This document shows positions 55,591-64,000 of a stretch of 64,000 nt of DNA, piece after piece. The position numbers were made by a program, and so were the translations under genes. Each line of letters begins with the position of its first letter. Position 1 is the first letter of the stretch. The notes under the pieces are model-generated. The model was not told the origin of the DNA. It saw only the letters and a program-made list of their open reading frames with translations, and searched no databases. Source of the DNA: Pedobacter glucosidilyticus DSM 23534 (GTDB lineage: Bacteria > Bacteroidota > Bacteroidia > Sphingobacteriales > Sphingobacteriaceae); contig NZ_AULF01000015.1 of the NCBI RefSeq assembly GCF_000425145.1, positions 51,938-115,937 on the forward strand, written 5' to 3'.

Positions 55591-55623
55591 ATTTATAGAT
55601 GATATATCGTCTAATCTAGAACT

Positions 55624-56970
55624 TTAAAATATTCCTGTATAATTAGCTGGTGTAATTTGTTTTAATTCGGCTTTTATAGCATCAGAAACATCTAAAGTAT
55701 TCACAAAATCAGCAATAACAGCCGCATTTATACCTGTATTGGTACGTGTTAAAGCTTTTAATGCTTCGTAAGGATTAGGGTAGTTTTCCCTTCTTAAAAT
55801 AGTTTGTATGGCCTCTGCTACCACAGCCCAATTATCTTCCAAATCTTGAGCTATCGCATCTTGGTTTAACAATAATTTATTTAAACCTTTAACCGTAGAT
55901 TTTAAGGCAATTAAAGTATGTGCTAATGGCACACCCACGTTTCTTAAAACTGTAGAATCTGTTAAATCTCTTTGTAAACGACTAACAGGTAGTTTAGCAG
56001 CCAGATGCTCGTAAAGGGCATTTGCAATACCCACATTTCCTTCAGAGTTTTCAAAATCAATAGGGTTAACTTTATGTGGCATAGCAGATGAGCCAACTTC
56101 GCCAGCTTTAATTTTTTGTTTGAAGTAGTTCATAGAGATATAAGTCCACATATCTCTATCTAAATCTAATATGATATTATTAATTCTTTTCAGCGCATCA
56201 AATTGTGCCGCCAGATTATCGTAATGCTCTATTTGTGTAGTGTATTGAGAACGACTTAAACCTAATTGTTGGTTTGCAAATTTATTACCGAAATCTTGCC
56301 AATTGATGTTGCCATAAGCTACATGGTGGGCATTAAAGTTTCCGGTAGCACCACCAAATTTAGCCGCAAAAGGAACGGCTTTTAGTTGTTCGTATTGTTT
56401 TTCTAAACGCTCTACAAAAACCAAAATTTCTTTACCTAATTTAGTTGGCGATGCTGGCTGCCCATGCGTATGTGCTAGTAAAGAAATATCTTTCCAATCG
56501 GTAGCTAACTGTTTTAATAAAGCAATTAAAGCCTCTATTTCTGGATAAATAACTTGTTCTAAACCTAATTTCAAAGAATAAGGGATGGCCGTATTGTTGA
56601 TGTCTTGTGAGGTTAGACCAAAATGGATAAACTCTTTAAATTCTCCTAAGCCTAATTCATCAAATCTGTTTTTAATAAAATATTCTACAGCTTTAACATC
56701 GTGATTGGTCGTTTTTTCAATCTCTTTAATTTCTAAAGCATATTCTTCTCTAAAGTCTTGATAAATCTTTCTTAAATCAAGGAACTTTTTAGCATCAAAG
56801 TTTTGAAGTTGTGGCAGTTTTACTTCGCATAAAGCTATAAAGTATTCTATTTCTACAAAAACACGGTATTTGATTAAACCAGCCTCAGAAAAAAACTCAC
56901 CTAATTGTTTAGTTGCTTGATGATATCTGCCATCAACTGGAGAAATTGCGTATAAAGAAGATAAACTCAT
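55624..56970 (-). CDS. purB: Adenylosuccinate lyase
   Basis: PurB removes fumarate from SAICAR and from adenylosuccinate in purine synthesis. The 448-residue protein begins LYAISPVDGRYHQATKQLGEFFSE, as in the E. coli-type enzyme. It holds the conserved TTNHDVKAVEYFIK, HFGLTSQDINNTA, AHTHGQPASPTKLGKE and the fumarase-superfamily signature GSSAMPHKVNPIDFENSEGN, which contains the catalytic Ser loop. On the minus strand a TATTTTTG box at 56985-56992 lies just upstream of the ATG and may be the -7 element. The gene is monocistronic and ends at a strong hairpin. Confidence 0.97.
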   Translation of the reverse strand: MSLSSLYAISPVDGRYHQATKQLGEFFSEAGLIKYRVFVEIEYFIALCEVKLPQLQNFDAKKFLDLRKIYQDFREEYALEIKEIEKTTNHDVKAVEYFIKNRFDELGLGEFKEFIHFGLTSQDINNTAIPYSLKLGLEQVIYPEIEALIALLKQLATDWKDISLLAHTHGQPASPTKLGKEILVFVERLEKQYEQLKAVPFAAKFGGATGNFNAHHVAYGNINWQDFGNKFANQQLGLSRSQYTTQIEHYDNLAAQFDALKRINNIILDLDRDMWTYISMNYFKQKIKAGEVGSSAMPHKVNPIDFENSEGNVGIANALYEHLAAKLPVSRLQRDLTDSTVLRNVGVPLAHTLIALKSTVKGLNKLLLNQDAIAQDLEDNWAVVAEAIQTILRRENYPNPYEALKALTRTNTGINAAVIADFVNTLDVSDAIKAELKQITPANYTGIF

Positions 56971-57075
56971 GTTAAAAATTTTTGCAAAAATACAAAAATG
57001 AGTGGGATAGGCTAAGGAAAGATGAAATGATTCTTGAAAAATACCTCGTTGAATTATGAAAAATAAAATTTTTAT

Positions 57076-57105
57076 TGGAAACTTTGGAAATGATAAAAGT
57101 TTCCA
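57076..57105. promoter_or_regulatory. Perfect inverted repeat, likely operator of the TetR regulator
   Basis: TGGAAACTTT (57076-57085) and AAAGTTTCCA (57096-57105) are perfect 10-bp arms with a 10-base spacer. The repeat covers the -33 element and the spacer of the tetR promoter and ends where the -7 box begins. A repressor bound here would block RNA polymerase, consistent with autoregulation of the whole efflux operon. Confidence 0.7.
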
Positions 57106-57113
57106 TAGTTTTG
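57083..57113 (+). promoter_or_regulatory. Promoter of the tetR-tolC-RND operon
   Basis: TTTG (57083-57086), 19 bases and TAGTTTTG (57106-57113) closely match the Bacteroidota consensus. The ATG of the regulator lies 17 bases after the -7 box, so the leader is very short. Confidence 0.75.
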
Positions 57114-57129
57114 TCGGCGATTAGAAATT

Positions 57130-57741
57130 ATGGAAGAAGTGCAGTTATACATCATTAAAGAAGCAGAGAAACTGTTTATGAAATACGGTTTGCGCAGTGT
57201 TACCATGGATGACATTGCCAAGCATTTAGGTATGTCTAAAAAAACACTCTATGTAAATTTTAAGGATAAGAATGATTTGGTAAACCACATGTTTACCACC
57301 ATTTTAAAGGAAGATGAGTGTCAGTTAGATTGTTGTAGTGCCGAGGCTGAAAACGCGATAGATGAGATGTTCAAGATTATGAATTATTTAAAAGATAGCC
57401 TGTCTGGTATCAATCCGATAGTTTTTTACGATTTAGAGAAATATCATGCAGAAGCAAATGGTATTATGAAAGATTTTAAACATGGTCATATTTTACAGAA
57501 ATGTAAAATCAATTTAGAACGTGGTATAAAAGAAGGGTTGTATCGCGATGATTTAAATATCGAAGTTTTGGCAGCTTCAAGGGTAAGCCAGATAGATTGG
57601 GTGTTTGAATCAGACTTGGTGCGAGGCGGAAAATATAGTTTATATGAAGTCATAACCGAACTTACTAACCATTTTTTATGTGGTGTAGCAACTCAAAAAG
57701 GATTAGAATTAATAACAGAATATAAAGACAAGTACAAATAG
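57130..57741 (+). CDS. TetR/AcrR family regulator of the adjoining efflux operon
   Basis: This 203-residue regulator has an N-terminal TetR helix-turn-helix (about 8-55; EAEKLFMKYGLRSVTMDDIAKHLGMSKKTLYVNFKDKNDLV) and a helical ligand domain in the rest. Cys residues cluster near 58-66 (DECQLDCCSAE), which could sense metal or oxidants but may be incidental. It is first in an operon with TolC, adaptor and RND genes (7 bases to tolC), and its promoter contains a perfect inverted repeat. Repression of the pump that is relieved by a toxic ligand is the likely mode. Confidence 0.92.
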   Translation: MEEVQLYIIKEAEKLFMKYGLRSVTMDDIAKHLGMSKKTLYVNFKDKNDLVNHMFTTILKEDECQLDCCSAEAENAIDEMFKIMNYLKDSLSGINPIVFYDLEKYHAEANGIMKDFKHGHILQKCKINLERGIKEGLYRDDLNIEVLAASRVSQIDWVFESDLVRGGKYSLYEVITELTNHFLCGVATQKGLELITEYKDKYK

Positions 57742-57748
57742 TAAACAC

Positions 57749-59101
57749 ATGATAGCCAACAGAATGCTGCTTGCAGCAATTTTAAGTTTAATTTCTTCTT
57801 CTGTTTTGCTGGCCCAAACAGATACGGTAACCACACATAGTTTTACCTTAGAAGAATGTATACAATATGCTTATAAGCATCAAACAGATGTTTTAAATGC
57901 AGATATAGACAAGAAAATAGCCGATGCTAAAGTAAAAGAAACCATTGGTATAGGTTTACCACAAATTAGTGGAAATGCAACGTTTCAGGATTTTTTGAAG
58001 ATACCAACATCTTTGATACCCTCAGAAATCTTTGGTGGTACTCCAGGTACTTTTACTCCAGTACAATTTGGGGTTAAATATCAATCAAGTACAGGTATAG
58101 ACGTTAGTCAGCTTTTATTTGATGGTAGTTACATCGTAGGTTTACAAGCCTCTAAAACTTTTAAAGAACTTTCTCAGAGAGCTTTTACAAGAACCAAGAT
58201 AGAAACCAATGTAGCAGTAAGAAAGGCTTATTACATGGTTTTGGTAAATAATGAGCAATTAGATTTGTTAAATGCAAATATTAGCCAATTAGAAGAGCAA
58301 TTAAAACAAACAAAAGCTTTAAATGAAAATGGTTTTGCAGAAAAAATTGATGTAGATAGGTTAAATGTATTATATAATAACCTAGTTACTGAAAGAGAAA
58401 ACATAAAACGTTTATTAGCGCTAGGCAACCAAATGTTGAAGTTTCAAATTGGAATGCCAGTAGAACATACGCTTATAGTAGAGGGTAAAATAGCTGATGT
58501 TAACTTAACTGATACAGAAGAAGTGGTATTAGATACTACTGCTTATAAAAGCAGAATTGAGTACAGTTTAACTCAAACTCAAATTAAATTGAACGAGTTA
58601 GACCTAAAAAGATATAAATCTCAATACTTGCCCAGTTTAGCTGCTTTTGGTTCTGGCGCTTACCAATTCCAAAGTAATAATTTCAATCAGCTCTATGATA
58701 ATAGATTTCCAACGGTAGTAGTAGGCTTACAATTAAACGTACCCATATTTAGTGGTTTTCAAAAAGCAAACCGGGTAGCACAGGCAAAACTTACTCTACA
58801 AAAGTCAAATAATGATTTATTTCAGGTTAAAAACTATATCAATTTGGAGATTAAAAGTAGCGCAACCAATTTCAGAAATAGTATAGCTTCTTTAAACAAC
58901 CAAAGAGCCAATCTTAATTTAGCTAACGAAATTTTAAGAGTTTCTAAAATTAAATACGAGCAAGGTGTGGGGTCTAGTATAGAAGTTACACAAGCACAAA
59001 CATCTTTAAAAGAGGCAGAAAATAACTATATCAATGTGTTGTATGATGCTTTAGTGAACAAAGTTAACTTAGACAAAGCAAGCGGTAAAATCAATGAATA
59101 A
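57749..59101 (+). CDS. TolC family outer-membrane efflux protein
   Basis: This 450-residue protein has a signal peptide (about 1-24, cleaved after LLAQ). Two OEP repeats give the TolC fold, starting FTLEECIQYAYKHQTDVLNADIDKKIADAKVKE and ending EQGVGSSIEVTQAQTSLKEAENNYINVLYDALV. The protein forms the trimeric exit duct spanning the outer membrane and periplasm. The end overlaps the adaptor frame at 59094 by a few bases, so the efflux parts are translated together. Gly-rich segments near 90-120 are likely barrel strands. Confidence 0.93.
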   Translation: MIANRMLLAAILSLISSSVLLAQTDTVTTHSFTLEECIQYAYKHQTDVLNADIDKKIADAKVKETIGIGLPQISGNATFQDFLKIPTSLIPSEIFGGTPGTFTPVQFGVKYQSSTGIDVSQLLFDGSYIVGLQASKTFKELSQRAFTRTKIETNVAVRKAYYMVLVNNEQLDLLNANISQLEEQLKQTKALNENGFAEKIDVDRLNVLYNNLVTERENIKRLLALGNQMLKFQIGMPVEHTLIVEGKIADVNLTDTEEVVLDTTAYKSRIEYSLTQTQIKLNELDLKRYKSQYLPSLAAFGSGAYQFQSNNFNQLYDNRFPTVVVGLQLNVPIFSGFQKANRVAQAKLTLQKSNNDLFQVKNYINLEIKSSATNFRNSIASLNNQRANLNLANEILRVSKIKYEQGVGSSIEVTQAQTSLKEAENNYINVLYDALVNKVNLDKASGKINE

Positions 59102-59126
59102 TCAAAAAAATATAATCCATAATACA

Positions 59127-60215
59127 ATGAGAAATTTTATATACCTAACCGTTATCGTGTTTTTAGCAGCTTGCGGAAGCGGCGATGATAACAAGAAAGC
59201 ACAGCTAGATAAGCTTAAAAAAGAACAAGCAGAAATAAATGCTAAAATAGTAAAGCTTGAAGCCGAGCTAGGCTCTAATCAAGACACTTTAACTAAAGAT
59301 GTTAATGTTTACGAAGTTAAATCATCAACCTTCAAAAACTATATAGAAATACAAGGTAGGGTAGATGCAGAAGAAAACGTACAAGTTAACCCTGAGGCTG
59401 CTGGTGTGCTTACCAAAATATTTGTAAATATTGGCCAAAATGTATCTAAAGGACAAGTTATAGCTCAGATAGATGATGCTGTTCTTCGTCAGAGTATGGC
59501 GCAGTTACAAACACAGTTAGATTTAGCCACCAATTTATATAACCGTCAAAAAAATCTTTGGGACCAAAAAATTGGTACCGAAGTACAGTTCCTAAATGCT
59601 AAAACCCAAAAAGAAGGTTTAGAAAAGCAAATGGCGGTTTTAAGACAACAAGCGGCTATGTATAAAGTAAAATCGCCAATTAATGGTACCATAGACCAAT
59701 TAGATTGGAAAATTGGTATGGCTGTACAACCAGGTGCACCAGGTGTAAGAATTGTAAATGCTAATGATTTAAAAGCAAAAGCATTGTTATCAGAGACTTA
59801 CGCTTCAAGAATAGATAAAGGTGATGAAGTAGAAATCATTATTCCAGATGCTAAAGATTCTTTAACCACCAAAATTTCTTTCACTTCTAAAGTGATAGAT
59901 CCAGCCTCAAGAAGTTTTAGTGTAGAGGTAAATTTGCCAAGCAAAAAAATCTATCGCCCTAATATGTTAGCAGTTTTAAGAATTGTTGATTATGAGAAAG
60001 CAAATGCTTTAACCGTACCCATCAAAGCAGTACAAAAATCAGAAGCAGGAGATTACTTACTAATTGCTGATAACGGAAAGGCAAAACGTGTAGCCGTTAA
60101 AATAGGTAATGTTTATAACGGTATGGCAGAAGTATTAAGTAGTTTAAATGCTGGTGATAAAGTTATCACAATAGGCTTTAACAACCTTAACGAAGGTGAT
60201 TTAGTTAAGTTTTAA
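59127..60215 (+). CDS. RND efflux periplasmic adaptor lipoprotein
   Basis: I prefer the ATG at 59127, since MRNFIYLTVIVFLAACGSG is a compact lipoprotein signal; the ATG at 59094 overlaps the tolC stop and would add 11 residues before it. Domains are: a short Lys/Glu-rich coiled coil (about 25-50), a barrel-sandwich half (ENVQVNPEAAGVLTKIFVNIGQNVSKGQVIAQID), a helical hairpin (about 110-165), the second lipoyl half (YKVKSPINGTIDQLDWKIGMAVQPG), a beta-barrel and the membrane-proximal domain. It bridges the RND pump and TolC. The protein is about 362 residues, normal for the family. Confidence 0.92.
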   Translation: MRNFIYLTVIVFLAACGSGDDNKKAQLDKLKKEQAEINAKIVKLEAELGSNQDTLTKDVNVYEVKSSTFKNYIEIQGRVDAEENVQVNPEAAGVLTKIFVNIGQNVSKGQVIAQIDDAVLRQSMAQLQTQLDLATNLYNRQKNLWDQKIGTEVQFLNAKTQKEGLEKQMAVLRQQAAMYKVKSPINGTIDQLDWKIGMAVQPGAPGVRIVNANDLKAKALLSETYASRIDKGDEVEIIIPDAKDSLTTKISFTSKVIDPASRSFSVEVNLPSKKIYRPNMLAVLRIVDYEKANALTVPIKAVQKSEAGDYLLIADNGKAKRVAVKIGNVYNGMAEVLSSLNAGDKVITIGFNNLNEGDLVKF

Positions 60216-60276
60216 TCGTACTATAAATAAGATGTTTTTACCTGTTTATAAAACAGGGTTGATTAAATAAACAACA

Positions 60277-63200
60277 ATGAAAGACGTACAAAAAGAATTT
60301 AAACCCGCCAGTTGGGCAATAGATAACAAAACTGCTATCTATGTCCTTACGGTGATATTGTTAATAGCAGGTTACTTTGCTTATGTAAGCTTGCCTAAAG
60401 AAAACTTCCCAGAGATTTCTATACCTAAAATATTTGTGACTACGGTTTACCCAGGTACTTCTCCAGAAAATATGGAGAATTTAGTAACCAAACAGCTAGA
60501 GAAGCAAATAAAGTCTCAGCAAGGGCTAAAAAAAGTTACCTCAAATTCTTATCAGGATTTTTCATTCATCACCGCAGAATTTAATGCCGATGTTGATATT
60601 AAAGATGCTAAACAAAGGATTAAAGATGCCGTAGATAAAGCCAAGCAAGATTTGCCTACAGATTTACCAGATGATCCAGAGGTTTTAGATATTAATTTAT
60701 CTGATTTGCCTATCATGTATCTCAACTTATCCGGAGATTATGATTTGAAAACATTAAAGCAATATGCTGATGACTTAAAAGATAGGATAGAGGCTTTACC
60801 AGAAATTTCGGGTGTTGATATTGTTGGTGCTTTAGACCCAGAAGTTCAAATCAATGTAGATATGAACAAAATGGCCGCCGCACAAATATCTTTTTCAGAT
60901 ATAGAAAGAGCGGTAGGTTACGAAAACGTTTCAGCATCTGGTGGTACTGTTCCTATGGATGGTGTTAGACGTACCTTAAACATTAAAAAAGAATTTGCTT
61001 CTGCGGAGGAGATTGCCAATATCGTGGTTAAAAATCCTGTTGGTTCTTCTATTTATTTAAGAGACATTGCGCAAGTTGTGGATGGTTTTAAAGAGCAAGA
61101 ATCGTTTGCTCGTTTATATGGTAAAAATGTAATTACACTAAACGTTAAAAAGCGTTCTGGCGAGAACTTAATTGAGGCCTCAGACAAAATAGAGGCCGTT
61201 ATTGCCGAAATGAAGACAAAGCAGTTTCCTAAAGGCTTAGAAATTGTTACTACCGGAGATCAATCAGACCAAACCCGTGTTACTTTACACGATTTAATCA
61301 ATACCATCATCATTGGTTTTATTTTGGTTACCCTGATATTGATGTTCTTTATGGGGGTTACCAATGCATTCTTCGTGGCATTATCGGTACCATTATCTAT
61401 GTGTGTGGCTTTCTTACTGATGCCTACCATTGGTTTTACCATGAATATGATTGTATTATTCTCTTTCCTACTTGCCTTAGGCATAGTGGTGGATGATGCT
61501 GTGGTGGTTATCGAAAATACACACCGTATTTTCGACAATGGAAAAGTGCCTATTAAACAAGCTGCAAAAATGGCCGCCGGCGAGGTATTCTTACCCGTAT
61601 TCTCTGGTACCATGACAACCCTAGCACCATTTATTCCACTAGCATTTTGGCCAGGTATTATAGGCGAGTTTATGTTCTTTTTACCTATAACACTCATCAT
61701 CACTCTATTAGCTTCTTTGCTGGTAGCTTATATTATTAACCCGGTTTTTGCGGTTGATTTTATGACCGCTCATGAGCATGATGATACCCATAAGCCAACT
61801 TTTGATAAACAAGTTAAAAAGGTGCTTAAATACTTTGCTGGCGCTGCTGTTTTAGCTTATATCATAGATTTTGGCTTTGGTAATATGGTAGTTGTATTAG
61901 CATTGTTTTACTTATTACAGCATTTTTATCTTAACAGAGTTATCTATAAATTCCAAAATCAAGTATGGCCAAGATATCAGGATAAATATGCCAATTTCTT
62001 AAAATGGGCGTTACACAGGCCTTATACTATTTTAGGAAGTACTTTAGGTTTATTGGTGTTTTCTATCATTTTCACCATGATTATGAAGCCTAAATTTGTG
62101 TTCTTCCCGGAAGCTGATCCTAACTTTACTTATGTATACATCAGTTTACCAGTCGGTACAGATCAAGCTTATACCAACGAAGTAACCAAAAAAGTTGAAG
62201 CTAAAGTTACAGCCGTAGTGGATAGTATGGGAAAACAAAATGTTTCTTCTATTATCTCTAACGTAACCAAAGGTGTAACCGATCCTCAGGATGAAGATCA
62301 AGGCGATTATCCAAACCGTGGTAAAGTTACCGTAGCTTTTGTGGAGTTTGGTAAGCGTAGCGGCAAACCAACTACAGAATATATGACAGCCATAAGAGAA
62401 GCTGTGAAAGGTGTTCCTGGAGCAGAAATTTCTGTAACCCAAGAACAATCTGGTCCGCCAACAGCTAAACCTATCAGTATAGAAATTACGGGTGATGATT
62501 TAGACTCTTTGGTGGTAACATCAGAAAGATTAAAAAACTACTTAGTAGCCAAAAATATACCTGGGATTGAGGAGTTAAAATCCGACTTCCAAAACAATAA
62601 GCCAGAAATTATTTTTGATATTGATAGAGAAAGAGCCAACCGTGAAGGTATTTCTACCGGACAAATTGCTTTGGATTTAAGAACTGCTCTTTACGGTAAA
62701 GAAGTTTCTAAATTCCGTGATTTGGATGAGGATTATGAAATTAACGTAAGAGCTCAGGAAGACCAACGCAATAGTTTAGAGGCGCTTAGAAACTTAAAAA
62801 TTACTTATCGTGATATGGGTATGGGCGGTATGATTCGTCAAGTACCAGTTTCTTCTTTTGCTGATATTGATTATGTAAATACTTACGGAGGTATCAAGCG
62901 TAAGCAACAAAAAAGAATCATTATTTTATCATCAAACGTATTGTCTGATTATAATGAGAACGAAGTTGTAGCTAATATCCAAAGAGAAATTAATCAATTT
63001 AATGCACCTGATGGCGTGTTGGTTAAAATGGCTGGTGCCCAAGAAGAGCAGGCAGAAACAGCAGCTTTCTTAGGTTTAGCCTTAGGTGTAGCTTTCTTCC
63101 TGATTCTAATTATCCTCGTGATTCAGTTTAACTCTATAGGTAAGCCAATCATCATTTTAAGTGAAATTCTGTTTAGTATCATTGGGGTATTGTTAGGTAT

Positions 63201-63648
63201 TAGCTTATTTAAAATGGAAATGTCTATCGTGATGATGGGGGTAGGTATTGTGGCACTAGCAGGTATTGTGGTGCGTAACGGTATCTTATTGGTAGAATTT
63301 GCCGATTTAATGATAGAACAAGGAATGCAACCTTTCGAGGCTGTTTTAGAAGCGGGTAGAACTAGGATGACGCCTGTACTACTTACAGCAACTGCAACCA
63401 TGTTAGGTTTGGTTCCTCTGGCAGTAGGCTTAAACTTAGATTTTGCTAAACTATTCTCAGAAGGTAATCCACATATTTACTTTGGTGGAGATAACGTAGC
63501 TTTCTGGGGCCCTCTATCATGGACCATGATATTTGGTTTAAGTTTCGCAACCTTCTTAACCTTAATTCTTGTACCTTCTATGTATTTGATTAGGATAAGA
63601 ATAAAAGAAAGATTGTTTAAAAAGAAAACTCAAGAGGTTGAGGCATAA
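60277..63648 (+). CDS. RND family efflux permease
   Basis: This 1,123-residue inner-membrane proton antiporter is of the hydrophobe/amphiphile efflux type. It opens with SWAIDNKTAIYVLTVILLIAGYFAYVSLPKENFPEI and has two large periplasmic loops. The proton-relay Asp pair is in TM4 (ALGIVVDDAVVVIENTHR), and the second half keeps GIVALAGIVVRNGILLVEFAD. It is about 80 residues longer than typical relatives. Between the halves (about 500-570) sit two extra hydrophobic stretches (YFAGAAVLAYIIDFGFG and MVVVLALFYLLQHFYL). It exports lipophilic toxins from the membrane through the adaptor and TolC. An IS element begins six bases after its stop, leaving the gene intact. Confidence 0.95.
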   Translation: MKDVQKEFKPASWAIDNKTAIYVLTVILLIAGYFAYVSLPKENFPEISIPKIFVTTVYPGTSPENMENLVTKQLEKQIKSQQGLKKVTSNSYQDFSFITAEFNADVDIKDAKQRIKDAVDKAKQDLPTDLPDDPEVLDINLSDLPIMYLNLSGDYDLKTLKQYADDLKDRIEALPEISGVDIVGALDPEVQINVDMNKMAAAQISFSDIERAVGYENVSASGGTVPMDGVRRTLNIKKEFASAEEIANIVVKNPVGSSIYLRDIAQVVDGFKEQESFARLYGKNVITLNVKKRSGENLIEASDKIEAVIAEMKTKQFPKGLEIVTTGDQSDQTRVTLHDLINTIIIGFILVTLILMFFMGVTNAFFVALSVPLSMCVAFLLMPTIGFTMNMIVLFSFLLALGIVVDDAVVVIENTHRIFDNGKVPIKQAAKMAAGEVFLPVFSGTMTTLAPFIPLAFWPGIIGEFMFFLPITLIITLLASLLVAYIINPVFAVDFMTAHEHDDTHKPTFDKQVKKVLKYFAGAAVLAYIIDFGFGNMVVVLALFYLLQHFYLNRVIYKFQNQVWPRYQDKYANFLKWALHRPYTILGSTLGLLVFSIIFTMIMKPKFVFFPEADPNFTYVYISLPVGTDQAYTNEVTKKVEAKVTAVVDSMGKQNVSSIISNVTKGVTDPQDEDQGDYPNRGKVTVAFVEFGKRSGKPTTEYMTAIREAVKGVPGAEISVTQEQSGPPTAKPISIEITGDDLDSLVVTSERLKNYLVAKNIPGIEELKSDFQNNKPEIIFDIDRERANREGISTGQIALDLRTALYGKEVSKFRDLDEDYEINVRAQEDQRNSLEALRNLKITYRDMGMGGMIRQVPVSSFADIDYVNTYGGIKRKQQKRIIILSSNVLSDYNENEVVANIQREINQFNAPDGVLVKMAGAQEEQAETAAFLGLALGVAFFLILIILVIQFNSIGKPIIILSEILFSIIGVLLGISLFKMEMSIVMMGVGIVALAGIVVRNGILLVEFADLMIEQGMQPFEAVLEAGRTRMTPVLLTATATMLGLVPLAVGLNLDFAKLFSEGNPHIYFGGDNVAFWGPLSWTMIFGLSFATFLTLILVPSMYLIRIRIKERLFKKKTQEVEA

Positions 63649-63654
63649 AAAAAA

Positions 63655-64000
63655 GAGGCTGTCTCAAAAAGGCAGTCTCTTTTTGTTTGATAATAATGAG
63701 TTAATTTAGTAGATAAATTTCATATTTTTTTGGTATAAATACTTGATTTACTTATATTTAAGTGTAAATCAATAAGATGTAATGCCAAATAAAGTACCTG
63801 TTTTCAAGCCCTATAATCAGCATCAAATCATGATGCTTCCTCCATCCTTAGAGGAGCTTATACCTGAAAGTCATACAGTTAGAGTAGTCAATGAGGTTAT
63901 CAATCGCATCAATGTAGAACCTTTATTATCAGCTTATCAGACTAAAGGCACATCATCCTATCATCCTTTGATGTTGCTTAAAGTATTGGTTTATGGTTAT
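63655..64000 (+). mobile_element. IS1182-family insertion sequence, left part
   Basis: The left end begins GAGGCTGTCTCAAAAAGGCA at 63655, typical of terminal repeats of Bacteroidota IS1182 elements, and leads into the transposase at 63782. The sequence AAAGAGGCTGTC with GGCAGTCTCTTTTT folds into a hairpin with a T run, which could also terminate the RND operon. The right end lies outside the window, so the target duplication cannot be checked. Confidence 0.8.
63782..64000 (+). CDS. IS1182 family transposase, N-terminal part
   Basis: The ATG at 63782 opens a frame that stays open to the window edge for 73 codons. It encodes MPNKVPVFKPYNQHQIMMLP, then PPSLEELIPESHTVRVVNEVI, and SYHPLMLLKVLVYGY at the end. 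This is the characteristic N-terminal domain of DDE transposases of the IS1182 family, which precedes the catalytic domain. The gene continues beyond the window, so intactness is unknown. It lies 127 bases inside the left end of the element. Confidence 0.88.
   Translation, partial: MPNKVPVFKPYNQHQIMMLPPSLEELIPESHTVRVVNEVINRINVEPLLSAYQTKGTSSYHPLMLLKVLVYGY

Overview
The window is AT-rich chromosomal DNA from a member of the Bacteroidota, most likely a Pedobacter-like member of the Sphingobacteriaceae. This rests on several signs: a SusC/SusD pair, a 1,402-residue hybrid two-component regulator, proteins with type IX secretion C-terminal sorting domains, a YpdA-type reductase, promoters of the Bacteroidota form (TTG, about 19-22 bases, TAnnTTTG), and no clear Shine-Dalgarno sequences. 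No rRNA, tRNA or CRISPR array was seen.

Layout. Bases 1-2.6 kb hold the end of a GMC oxidoreductase, a secreted sugar isomerase/epimerase-like protein and an MFS transporter. Bases 2.6-9.0 kb hold a type IX-secreted putative glycosidase, a periplasmic FKBP isomerase, a DnaQ exonuclease fused to a UvrC-type GIY-YIG nuclease, an M28 peptidase and a small membrane peptide. Bases 9.2-10.0 kb are non-coding and carry decayed dispersed repeats, one of which recurs inverted at 15.55-15.81 kb. Between the repeats lie galT-galK, a divergent AraC-type regulator, a small outer-membrane barrel protein and gltA. Bases 15.8-30.8 kb are mostly housekeeping: a thioesterase with an SLC13 permease, a PlsC-like acyltransferase, a VOC protein with a TIGR04283-like glycosyltransferase, a DUF547 lipoprotein, rpsO, an iron alcohol dehydrogenase, the run MFS-ClC-hemF-flavin protein, a transglutaminase-like protein and a dicarboxylate symporter.

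Bases 30.9-55.5 kb form a polysaccharide utilization locus (PUL): a GH29 enzyme, the hybrid two-component regulator, a beta-helix lipoprotein on the opposite strand, SusC, SusD, a FAS1-containing lipoprotein in the SusE position, two tandem agarase-like (GH50-like) clan GH-A enzymes, a GH2 enzyme with a malectin domain, a GH3 enzyme with a PA14 insert, and a YpdA-like flavoprotein. The regulator would sense a released oligosaccharide in the periplasm and switch on the SusC operon. SusC/SusD and the FAS1 lipoprotein would capture and import glycan, and the enzymes would trim it to monosaccharides. The enzyme set and the nearby galK/galT suggest a galactose-containing substrate, but this is inference.

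Bases 55.6-63.7 kb hold purB and a TetR-TolC-adaptor-RND efflux operon whose promoter contains a perfect 10-bp inverted repeat. The window ends inside an IS1182-family element that begins 6 bases after the RND gene.

The least expected items are the dispersed repeat family, a recurrent AACCAATTTAA leader motif before saccharolytic genes, a possible 27-codon ORF between the susC promoter and susC, the FAS1 protein in the SusE position, and the unclassified type IX-secreted hydrolase.
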